64,000 nt of DNA from the NCBI RefSeq assembly GCF_964340395.1, contig NC_135562.1, positions 10,339,134-10,403,133 of the forward strand. The letters run 5' to 3'. Below the pieces are notes generated by a model that worked only from the letters and a program-made list of their open reading frames with translations, was not told the origin of the DNA and did no database searches. The position numbers and the translations under genes were made by a program. The DNA comes from Glandiceps talaboti (taxonomy: Eukaryota; Hemichordata; Enteropneusta; Spengelidae). Of this stretch, positions 22,211 to 32,117 are shown one piece after another. Numbering within the stretch: the stretch's first letter is position 1; each line of letters opens with the position of its first letter.

Positions 22211-22861
22211 TGAAGCCTGTTGACATTTTTTTTCAGCGTTTATGATTTCATTGTATTGCTGACCACATGATACTCTGTTGTAAATGACAAGAATGCTTTA
22301 GTAACATTTTCTGAAACCTTTTGAGTTTAGTTTTTTTGTCTTTTTTCTTTTACCTTTTGAGTTTGAGTTTTTTTGTATTTTGACCATAGTTTCATTATGA
22401 TCTTTTTAATATTGATGTCTTAATAATCACATATTTGAGATTCAACATCATTTTTGAACTGTTTGTTCACATCAGCTATTAAGACGGTAACAGCTTGACA
22501 GTTTTTTAAAAACCTTTTGAGATGAGTTTTTATTGAGACCATGCAGGTTTCCTTTTTTTATATCATAAGTTTTGTTGTATTAGCCATATATTTGATAGAG
22601 TTAATAATATTAGTGGCTGTTCACATTTATTAATCAGAGTTTTTGACATATATATATATGATTTAATCAATATACTGTAAACTGCTTCATTTTAATCCAA
22701 ACTATATTAATCCACACAGCCACCAGACCTGAGATTCTCAAGTTCTGGTCCTAGACTTGCAACTACAGAAGGTGTTTGCTAGGTTTCTGAACTTTCTTGT
22801 ATGGTTTATTAATATTCCACTTTATTTGATATAGAAATTATCAAACACTGGCTTTGTTCCA

Positions 22862-23100
22862 GAGAGTCTGTAAGGTACACTGTGATGGGACGCCCTCACA
22901 CATCGGTCAACCCCTTTCACTAGTTTGTAAGGTACGCTGTGATGGGGCACCCTCACACATTAGTCAATCACTTTCTAGAGCAGGTCAGTGAGGTGGAGTG
23001 ACATCATGTATCTTAGTCATTAAACACATTAAATTTGTACAGACTTTGTTCCAGAGATGGTCTGTTAGGTACGCTGTGACAAGGGCGCCCTCAAACATTA
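22862..23100 (+). repeat. Cluster of AGTCTGTAAGGTA-family repeats
   Basis: Three copies start at 22865, 22923 and 23054. They share (A/T)GTCTGTAAGGTACGCTG, TGATGGG(G/A)CGCCCTCACA and CATCGGTCAACCCCTTTCAC. Relatives are at 7719-7804, 18798-18894, 32925-33010 and 46445-46500. The adjoining 22210-22861 shows only T-rich sequence. Confidence 0.6.
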
Positions 23101-23472
23101 AATTTGTACAGACTTTGTTAAGGAGACTCTGCTGATATCATTCCATAACAGATCCATGAATAGCCAAACTGATTAAAATCTGAGGTGGGAATACTGCTTG
23201 ATTGTTTTATTTACCTCTGTTTTCTTTGTATTTTCATTGTATTGACAACTGTTTTTGATTTTTTTGTTCGAGTTCCTTCCACCTGACAAAATCTGATGTG
23301 GTAATACAGTCCAATTGCTTTATTTACCTCTATTTCCTTCATATTTTTATTGAATTGATGTTAGTTTATAATTTTGTTGTTGCAGGAGTTAGTATGTTCT
23401 TTCCACCTGACAGAATCTGATGTGATAATACAGCCTAATTGTTCTCTTTACCTCTGTTTGCTTCATATACAG

Positions 23473-23537
23473 TCATTTCTTTTGTTCTAAGGGAGAGCAC
23501 CTCTGGGAAAGAGGCACTTTTTCTCAGAACAAAAGAT
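23473..23537. repeat. Imperfect hairpin
   Basis: TTCTTTTGTTCT on the left pairs with AGAACAAAAGA on the right, with GAGCACCTC/GAGGCAC adding an inner stem. About 65 bases. Confidence 0.5.
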
Positions 23538-23689
23538 TGAATTGATTTGAGTCTTCAAAGTAACAGCAAAAAGTAAAAGATTTTTATTTCTGAGGTTCAT
23601 ATTATGTTACTGCAGGCCCCAGTCAGTTGTCAACATCATCTCTCCTTGGTATGTCAGGACCCTGTGATAGACATTATGATTTTTGCATA

Positions 23690-25105
23690 GAACCCCATCA
23701 TATGTGACTTGGCCAAGGTCTACTCTATACAAACTTCACACAGTTTTCACTTCATATGTGACTTGGCCAAGGTCTACTTTATACAAACACTCAGACAGTT
23801 TTCACATCGCATGTATGAGACTTGGCCAAGGTCTACTCTGTACAAACATTCAGACAGTTTTCACATCATGTGACTTGGCCAAGGTCTACTCTATACAAAC
23901 ATTCAGACAATTTTCACATCATATGAGACTTGGCCAAGGTCTACTCTATGCAAACATTCACACAGTTTTCACATCATATGTGACTTGGCCAAGGTCTACT
24001 CTATACAAACATTCACACAGTTTTCACATCATGTGACTTGGCCAAGGTCTACTTTATACAAACATTCACACAGTTTTCACATCATGTGTGACTTGGCCAA
24101 GGTCTACTCTATGCAAACATTCAGAAAGTTTTCACATCATGTGACTTGGCCAAGGTCTACTTTATACAAACATTCACACAGTTTTCACATCATGTGACTT
24201 GGCCAAGGTCTACTTTATACAAACATTCACACAGTTTTCACATCATGTGTGACTTGGCCAAGGTCTACTCTATGCAAACATTCAGAAAGTTTTCACATCA
24301 TATGTGACTTGGCCAAGGTCTACTTTATACTTACAATTTTCACATCATATGTGACTTGGCCAAGGTCTACTTTATACTTAACATTCACACAGTTTTCACA
24401 TCATATGTGACTTGGCCAAGGTCTACTTTATACTTAACATTCACACAGTTTTCACATCATATGTGACTTGGCCAAGGTCTACTTTATACTTACAATTTTC
24501 ACATCATATGTGACTTGGCCAAGGTCTACTTTATACTTAACATTCAGACAGTTTTCACATCATATGTGACTTGGCCAAGGTCTACTTTATACTTAACATT
24601 CACACAGTTTTCACATCATATGAGACTTGGCCAAGGTCTACTTTATACTTAACATTCACACAGTTTTCACATCATATGTGACTTGGCCAAGGTCTACTTT
24701 ATACTTAACATTCACACAGTTTTCACATCATATGTGACTTGGCCAAGATCTACTTTATACTTAACATTCAGACAGTTTTCACATCATATGTGACTTGGCC
24801 AAGGTCTACTTTATACAAACATTCACACAGTTTTCACATCATGTGAAACTTGGCCAAGGTCTACTTTATACAAACATTCACACAGTTTTCACATCATATG
24901 TGACTTGGCCAAGGTCTACTTTATACAAACATTCACACAGTTTTCACATCATATGTGACTTGGCCAAGGTCTACTTTATACAAACATTCAGACAATTTTC
25001 ACATCATGTGAGACTTGGCCAAGGTCTACTTTATACTTAACATTCAGACAGTTTTCACATCACATGTATGAGACTTGGCCAAGAGCTACTCTAGACAAAC
25101 TTCAG
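23690..25105 (+). repeat. Large minisatellite: ~26 units of about 55 bp
   Basis: Each unit carries GACTTGGCCAAGGTCTACT, TTATACAAACATTCA or TTATACTTAACATTCA, and CACAGTTTTCACATCATAT. There are two unit classes, differing at ACAAACATT versus ACTTAACATT. The ACTTAACATT class dominates the middle (24300-24780); the other class fills both sides. TTGGCCAA is an 8-base palindrome in every unit. Open frames with RSTLYKHSHSFHI repeats are repeat translations. Confidence 0.92.
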
Positions 25106-26164
25106 ACAGTTTTTACTTTTATTTCAAACGTTAACTTTGTCTTTGTTAAAGTTTCACCTTTTTTCTTCAAGAATTGTTAATTTTTCACAAATTGTCCTAT
25201 TAAAGGTTAAAAGTAGAAACATGAATATCAAAATGTTCAGAAACCTTATTTTGGATGTTGCACATAAAGTGTTCTGTTTTGATAATATTTTGGATTTCCA
25301 ATATGGTCATCAGGTGTGTGTATATTTTTGAGATTCTTCAAACATGTGGCAGACATGGAGAACTTTTGAGCATTTACAAATATCGAGTGTCATACCATCA
25401 TGGTCTGGGTTTGATTTACAAGAGTGATGTTCAGTTTGAGTTTACTAAACAATGAAGGTTTTCCCAGACACTCTAGTTTCCTTATGCCCATCCATGAGGG
25501 ATCGCCCTCACTGGTATTCATGAGAAATTACGTTGATGTGCTGAAAGAACTATCCAGTATAAATAAAATTTCTATTATCTGGTAATTCATGTGTATTATC
25601 GATAATGTTGTCATTGTTAATTTTTGGTTCACTTTCTATAAAGTCTCCTCTTGTATCATGTAAAGAGTAGAGTCTTAGAATTGGTTGAACCTTCACTTGT
25701 CAAAATGTAGAAATTTTGTAAATTATTAATATCACTTTTCAGTACACTTTGTATGAGTCTGTTCGTCAAACCATGGAGAGACTGAAATTTGAAATGTTTG
25801 GACTATCACTCAACTATTTCTACTTTTCTATGTGTTGAAATCCTTGTAAATTATAACTCAACTTTCGTTAAAAATCTTACCATGTACTAGAAGTAGTATA
25901 CAGTCAACAATACAATTATTTCAAAATCTGTTTTTGATTTCAAAGTCACTCTTTTCTCCCAATGTCTGGAAATTACTGTAAATTATTTTTATCGTCAATT
26001 TTCAATAAAAGTCTCATAATGTACACTGTAACATGACACAAACACAAATGATGTGTGAGTGCAAGTGTGGCGTACTCAAGGAATTTGCACAAGAATTTGC
26101 AGTGTTGGCTGCAGCCGTACTTTCAAAGGATAGCGAGTGGAAGTACAGTAGAAAACACTGTAAG
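25106..26164. other. Spacer with no gene seen
   Basis: AT-rich sequence between the large minisatellite and the 27-bp array. I see no exon with splice sites and no RNA gene. Confidence 0.4.
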
Positions 26165-26445
26165 CACAGATGGATATACCCTGGGTACCCATACTTGTGA
26201 ATGTACCCTGGGTACCCATACGGGTGAATATACCCTGGGTACCCATACTTGTGAATATACCCTGGGTACCCATACAGGTGAATATACCCTGGGTACCCAC
26301 ACAGGTGAATATACCCTGGGTACCCATACTTGTGAATGTACCCTGGGTACCCATACAGGTGAATATACCCTGGGTACCCATACAGGTGAATATACCCTGG
26401 GTAGCCATACTTGTGAATATAACCTGGGTAACCATGCTGGCACCT
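26165..26445. repeat. 27-bp minisatellite (about 10 units) 3' of PEX13
   Basis: Units read GTGAATATACCCTGGGTACC, CATAC(T/A)(T/G). Each contains the palindrome GGGTACCC. Because 27 is a multiple of three, several frames stay open on both strands (TLGTHTCEY on one, VWVPRVYSP on the other). Nothing else supports coding. It lies about 210 bp downstream of the PEX13 stop codon and may be in its 3' untranslated region. Confidence 0.88.
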
Positions 26446-26496
26446 TCACAGTATGGGATTCTGTTATTATTAAATGTGTTTATCTTAAACGGCAAA

Positions 26497-26503
26497 TTTT
26501 ATT
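26497..26503 (-). terminator. Candidate poly(A) signal for PEX13
   Basis: On the minus strand AATAAAA lies about 155 bases past the PEX13 stop codon. It is the nearest AATAAA seen; use is not proven. Confidence 0.3.
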
Positions 26504-26655
26504 GGAAAACACAACTGTGCATTCACATGATTTCCTGTACATGGAAAGATCACACACTCATTATTGTCTTCAATTTGCTCTGCAGTGCAAATACCAATAG
26601 TATGTGTATGCACTGATGCAATTGGTACATTATCTTTTTAGAATCTGTTAAAAGT

Positions 26656-29600
26656 TCACTCTTTTTTTTCAAAGTCTGGCAGTTCTTGTAAATTATCAAA
26701 TTCAGTTCTATTATCTATTGCTGTATTTACATTGTCCATCTGTCTGCCATCCAATAGGCTACTAGCTTCTATATTTCCTTGGTCTAGTGTTGCCTTCTCT
26801 GATTGGTTGGAACTGCAACATGATTTATGTTCAGCAGGTTGTGTCAAGGGTAAAGACTGCAAAGGTGTACCTCCATCTAACTGTTGCAGTTCTTGATGCT
26901 GTTCCACTGACGGTGTTTGTGCCGGTGGCAGAGGCTGCAGTACTGAACCCTGTTGTAGTGGCACTCCTGCAGCTAACTGTTGCTGTTGTTGTTGCTGTTC
27001 AAAATCTGCTTGCTTCTTTCCTCTTCGCTTTCCCAGTATCTTAACATAGTTTGCAGGAATGTGTCCAATAGCTTTACCATCAACGCTTGCCAACAGCCAA
27101 CCTCTAATCCTGGGTTGTAATTCTGTTAAACATAATACAAAATACATTAATACCATAATACATTTACAGGAATTATGGTGGATAGTTAAAATATCTTTCA
27201 AAAAATTAACCACACTTTCACAACCCCTGTGTGACCCCAAATTAATATTCATGTAATCCTGAACATATATCAATCACCATTGCTTTGCTAGCCTTATATA
27301 AATACACAAGTCTTTCGTTTCCACAAGATTTATTGAGTCAGTTGATTGACCTTTGACCTTACCTTTTGGTGCAACATTGATGAGTTGACCAGCACGGAAT
27401 GACAATTCTTCATTGCCTTCAGCATTGAAATCATACTCAGCCCTGACTACCACATGGTCCTCATTACCACTGGCCCATCCATTGGGCTCTGAAAATAATG
27501 TAAGGAATGTGTGTTACTACTGATAGCCAAATTTTGGTGTGAGTCAAAATGATAAAAATTGGCATTTCTTGTGAGTCACCACATACTGAGAGATACAAAT
27601 GTAGGGGAACACCAAATTTGGTGTGTCACTAGAAATTGTGTGTATTGGTGGCATGCCAAATTGGCTTAGAGGGCACACTGCACTGTGTTACTTTGTTAGT
27701 AAAATTTTAGATTACCACCAGCCCATCCACTGGAAAGTACTGATTATGGGTTACTGTCATGGAAAGAAGTACTTCATGGAGTGTGACCACAAATATTGGA
27801 GAAATAAAGAATAAAGTCATGTACACAGATGTAGTAACAGGATAAACACAACACTTCTCATATTACTGGAGTAAAAATAAAAATGTTTGGCACAAAGATA
27901 TATAAGGAGTATTATGCCATGCATGAGCTAAGTTGAACAAAAACTATGGAATTTATACTCCAGTGGTTCTACGTCACGACAACTTGCGTCTACATGTACA
28001 TGTCATGACAAAGAGTTTCTACATCACTGGTTCTGCTGAGTTTGAAATATGAGTCAAAACCCTCAAAATTGCCATTACTTTCCCCAATTTTTCTTTGATA
28101 TAATTCTGTTATTCTCCAATATTTTTTATCATCCATCTGGAAAATACTCGTGATCTAAGGGTTGTCACAACTCGTCTGCTAGTGACTTGTAGTGACAAAG
28201 GTACCTTAGGTCACTCGTATTTCCCTTAGCTGAACAAAGAAAAATATTGGGGAATAACATCTAAATATATTTAGAACATCTAACAAATACATGTATAACA
28301 GTGAAAGTCAGAGTCAGACAGCATATGAAAAATTAAAAGTTAAAAAAAAAATATGTAAATTGTCTTTCGTAGACACTGATTTTACTATCTATCCTATTAC
28401 AAATCATGTAATATAATGGTCTTGAACTTGAATTAAAATAAAACAAATAATTCAATAATACCTTCCACTCCATCTGCCATTGAATTGAGCATTTTCCATA
28501 TCAACCATGGAGCACCCACAACAACACCTAGAAACATTATTATCGGCCAGGATTTGGAACCATTCTGTTTGGCTTTCTGTTCAGCAATAGCTAACACTTG
28601 ACTGCTTGCATCACTCCAGGCATCCTCGGGAAGGTTAGGTGCCCGTAGTCGTAGTAACACCAACAAACGTCGGTACAAATACCGTAGAGTTCTAACCAGT
28701 GCAAATGCCGACAGTACATGAACTAGGTGTTGTTTTAGTCTTGAGAAATGGTCAGCCACACCTAAGACTGCCCTGAATGAACTATACACTGCATGAAAGG
28801 TAGATTCTAACATCATACTAACAGAGGCAAAGGCCTGTACTATACTTTCAATGGATTGGAAGGCAGCACGACTATTGTTCTCAGCTTGTTGTACAAACTG
28901 ACTAGGTCCTCCGGGTCCTCCGGGTCCTCCCATCATTCCGGTGCCCCCATACATTCCTGTACCTCCGTACATTCCGGTACCACCATACATTCCGGAACCA
29001 CCGTACAAACTTGAACCACCGTACATACTACTACCATATAATCCAGATGAGTATGGTGAATAACTGCTATACCCACCACCGCCACCATACATACCACCAC
29101 CTCCGTATAGACCTGATGAATAGGGACTACTATACGTTGAGTAAGGACTGTATCGGTTGATTCCAACACTGCTAGTGGTCTGGCTGGGTCTGGTTGGCAG
29201 TGGAGGTGGTGCATCACCAGTACAACAAGGTGGTAGTGATGTACTTGACCTACCAGTCATTGGACCACCAACCCTGTAAGAATAATTAATGATATTAGTA
29301 ATAGTGAAGTTATCTTATTGGAATGTAGTTTTTGAAGTGACTTCGTAGCTTTCGTCAAAATCACTCAGGTGTCATCAGCGTAATGATGTTATGCTGTTTG
29401 GTCAGGTGACCTAATGGAATGACCTGACAATCAATTATCAATTTCTATTCTATGATATTATGTACATCATATACTAGTCTGGTAATGTAATTGGATATCT
29501 TTTTAAGTACACAGTCACTGTGCCTCTGTAACTGTTTGTGCTACTTTGTCTCTTTATTGTTTGAATGTACATGATTGGTTTGACTAAGTCAGTTTTAATT

Positions 29601-30923
29601 ATGTTATCGCTGTACACTCTTGAAGTCAGAACTGAAACAATAGTGAGCATAATAATTTATTTTGATTGGGGCTCACAGTATCATTAACAATCAATTTGTA
29701 TTGCAAAAGTGATTCTCGCACCAATGGAATGTGTAACCAGCAAAGGTATTTCAAAATATTCTCTGTCCACTTCATAATTGAGATGAAATTGTCTAAAACC
29801 CATATCCTGAATAACTAGGGGCTCCTTGATTAACATATTCTTAATATGGTATATTTGTCAACTCAGGACACTACTAAATCCACTGTGTACATCACTATAA
29901 CAGTTGGGGTTTACTCATTTGCATGAACAACTTTTGGTTATGACTGAGTCACTTTGACTAGATGTAGTTTTAATAGAGACCATGTTAGCATCTAAACTAA
30001 AGTAATTTATATAGCTGATTTACACTGTTTTTGTTATATATGCTGAAATAAGTGGTTAAATTTTCAATAATTTCTAGCAAGAAAATGAAATTGTACATAA
30101 TAGTCTGATAACCAGTGAACAGTTTACAGTACATTTACATTTACAATACTATAGGACTTTGGTCTACAGAGTTCATTCTACCCTTAACATGTTTCAATGG
30201 CAATCTATAACTGAATCAGTACCTAAAATACTGAATGTACATGTAAAATATGACCGAGCTTCAATAATTGTAGTGTCAGTTTTTGTTTTTGAGATTTTTT
30301 GTTTTTGAGCATTTTATCATTCTGGGGTTTGCATTTATACACCGGAATGGCAAAACACTTTTAACCCCCCCCCCCCCCCCCCACCTTAATAAAAAACTAA
30401 CACTACAATTATTGCAGCTACATACTCATGTACATGTATATGGTCTTGTAAGTTGTAGACATGTCACCTATCTACATGTATAAATAATATTGTTGTTATT
30501 AATGTTAACTTATACAGTATAAGTTAACAACAATATTATTTTTACCTCAACTTAAACCCATTGCTAATGGATTCTGCTTAAGTCAGAGTTGGGTTAAGGC
30601 AATCAAACTTTAGTTGAAATACGGGTCGTCGTAATTCCACTGATAAATTCTCACGAAACTGATTAAATATTTGCTACATAATACTGTTTGGAGGACATGT
30701 ACACTTGCTGTGACAAAGTTTATTCAACTCGACGTTACCCTTTGACCCCATATATCCACAGTTATCTAACTACATAAATACATACAAACTCAAATTTAAC
30801 AAATTCAAATGTAAACTGAACAAATCCAACTTACCCTGGAAGTGGGGTTTCCGCAAAACTACCAACATTTTGTTGATTTTGGCCCACACCTGATCGTTCC
30901 CATGGTTTTGGAGGTGCTGCCAT
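26656..30923 (-). CDS. PEX13: Peroxin-13, peroxisomal membrane import docking protein
   Basis: Coding exons, in transcript order: 30923-30835, 29273-28462, 27488-27363 and 27122-26656, giving 497 residues with matching phases. PEX13 sits in the peroxisomal membrane and, with PEX14, docks the cargo receptor PEX5. The start MAAPPKPWER is typical of the family. Next come a Pro-rich part, a Tyr/Gly-rich tract with repeated MYGG (about 50-115), the conserved Peroxin-13 region with a basic YLYRRLL stretch, a membrane segment (IIMFLGVVVGAPWLIW), and an SH3 domain at about 309-372 (AEYDFNAEG, GWLLASVDG, IPANYVKILGKRRG). The tail after the SH3 is about 120 residues, with a run of seven Gln and further Gln/Pro. 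The human protein has 403 residues, so most of the extra length is here and in the Gly tract. Introns hold a MITE relative and a dispersed repeat. Confidence 0.95.
27509..27682. mobile_element. Diverged MITE, CAGTGTGCCCTCTAAGCCAA family, in PEX13 intron 3
   Basis: The right end GGCTTAGAGGGCACACTG and the internal GCCAAATTTTGGTGTGAGTC, TTTCTTGTGAGTCA and CTAGAAATTGTGTG blocks match the complete copy at 38448-38603. The left terminal repeat is worn. An inverted fragment (TTCTTGTGACCCACCAAATT, TGGTGTTCCCCTA) lies at about 34280-34345 in RNASEH1. Confidence 0.55.
27690..28461. other. Remainder of PEX13 intron 3
   Basis: This stretch shows no further exon. It is AT-rich, with CATGTACATGTCATGACA-type short palindromic motifs. 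It ends at the donor GTATTATTG (complement) of exon 2. Confidence 0.4.
29314..29460 (+). repeat. One-ended copy of the 16562-16872 MITE family in PEX13 intron 1
   Basis: It starts CTTATTGGAATGTAGTTTTT, GAAGTGACTTCGTAGCTTTC and continues with TCATCAGCGTAATGATGTTATG and TTTGGTCAGGTGAC. The matching right-hand inverted arm is not seen. The rest of intron 1 (29460-30834) has a C-run at 30366-30382 and the hairpin at 30483-30545 but no exon. Confidence 0.55.
30483..30545. repeat. Imperfect AT-rich hairpin in PEX13 intron 1
   Basis: AATAATATTGTTGTTA with AACTTATA on the left returns as TATAAGTTAACAACAATATT on the right, around a CAG centre. A 9-base bulge lies in the left arm. Confidence 0.55.
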
Positions 30924-31155
30924 TTTGGTGGATGAAGTAACACTTTTCGATCGGTGGGTATTTGTTGACAATTTTCACGAATGTGTTGCAAAAATCGAAA
31001 GCGATCGCTTCAAAATCACGTGGTGAAGCTATAGAAACATCTCGACAGGAGTGAAATTACTAAAAAAACACAAACAATGGGCTGAAAATCACCTAAAACA
31101 CGTTACGATGAACATCAGCGTACCACACCGATCGCATGATATGAGATCACCTAAG

Positions 31156-31164
31156 CACTTCCGG
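31156..31164 (-). promoter_or_regulatory. ETS-type site upstream of PEX13
   Basis: The minus strand reads CCGGAAGTG about 235 bases before the PEX13 start codon, inside a locally GC-richer patch. Such ETS/GABP sites are usual at TATA-less housekeeping promoters. The PEX13 start codon itself lies in AAAATGGCAGC, a YY1-like context. Confidence 0.4.
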
Positions 31165-31930
31165 GAAATGTATCGTATGGGGGCGCCCTACAAGAAATTT
31201 CTGTCTCCGGAGTCTGACTGTACATAGGGGCGTGCAGTATTTCATAGATTGTTGTTTTCCTATTGTCTAGCGTCTAGATATGGCAACATTTTGACTTGAA
31301 TACATCTACGGAATGAACACTTAAGTTGTCTTACTGTATAGAGCGTTAAATTGATTTATTTGTAGTAGCATGATTCGTGTGGTTTTCTTAGGAAAATAGC
31401 AATTTATATATGCAAGCCAATAATACGTGTCCCTTTGGTACAGTACATGCCGTATGGGTTACGAACATATCATAACGCCCCACTTTTTTCTGTCCTTTAA
31501 CACGATTTAAATTTACAGAGAAAAAAAAGTGATACAATCTTCTGAATTGCGCACAAGGAATTAACCTTATAAAATGGTAATGGGGTAATGGATGTCTACA
31601 AGTGACCTCATAGCCATATCTCTCCTTAAATAATAAGTATAAAATCGGATGCTGGAATCTACATTTTTGTATATATATTATAACCCAAACCAGGGCTATC
31701 CAATACTTAGTAATATTGATGGGTAGACCTGCATTCCCAACCATTTACTGGAACATCAACTTGCAATGGACATGCAGTGTATATGCCATAGTGTATGTTA
31801 TTCCCCACACCAGTATTCAACGCTAGAGGGCGCTATATTTTCAATTTCCGGTTTGCATTGTACAATGGGCAATATGTGTATATTATGATTTACTAACTTG
31901 ATGAATATATGCGGGCAACACACATACAAC

Positions 31931-31962
31931 TTTATTTATTTGTAAATAACGTAAACTTTATT
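31931..31962 (-). terminator. Poly(A) signals for RNASEH1
   Basis: On the minus strand two AATAAA hexamers lie at 31936-31931 and 31962-31957, about 155-190 bases after the RNASEH1 stop codon. This is the expected spacing for a short 3' untranslated region. Confidence 0.5.
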
Positions 31963-32117
31963 CCAATTTTAATTGACATGATTTTTGACACGCTTGACAA
32001 AACAACCAAAAATAAAAGAAAGACTGAAAATCTTGGCAGTAAGTATATATAATGAGTTGATGTCAGTAAATAGATGGAGTTGATGGTTTTTGTGTTTCAT
32101 AAATTATAATATATACT

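Noticed and set aside
21288-25105. CRISPR-like regular repeats
   Set aside because: Both arrays are head-to-tail minisatellites without unique spacers between the repeats, in an intron-bearing animal genome.
26055-26616. Long open frames on both strands over the 27-bp array
   Set aside because: The unit length is a multiple of three, so frames stay open by construction. No splice sites, start context or domain supports a protein.
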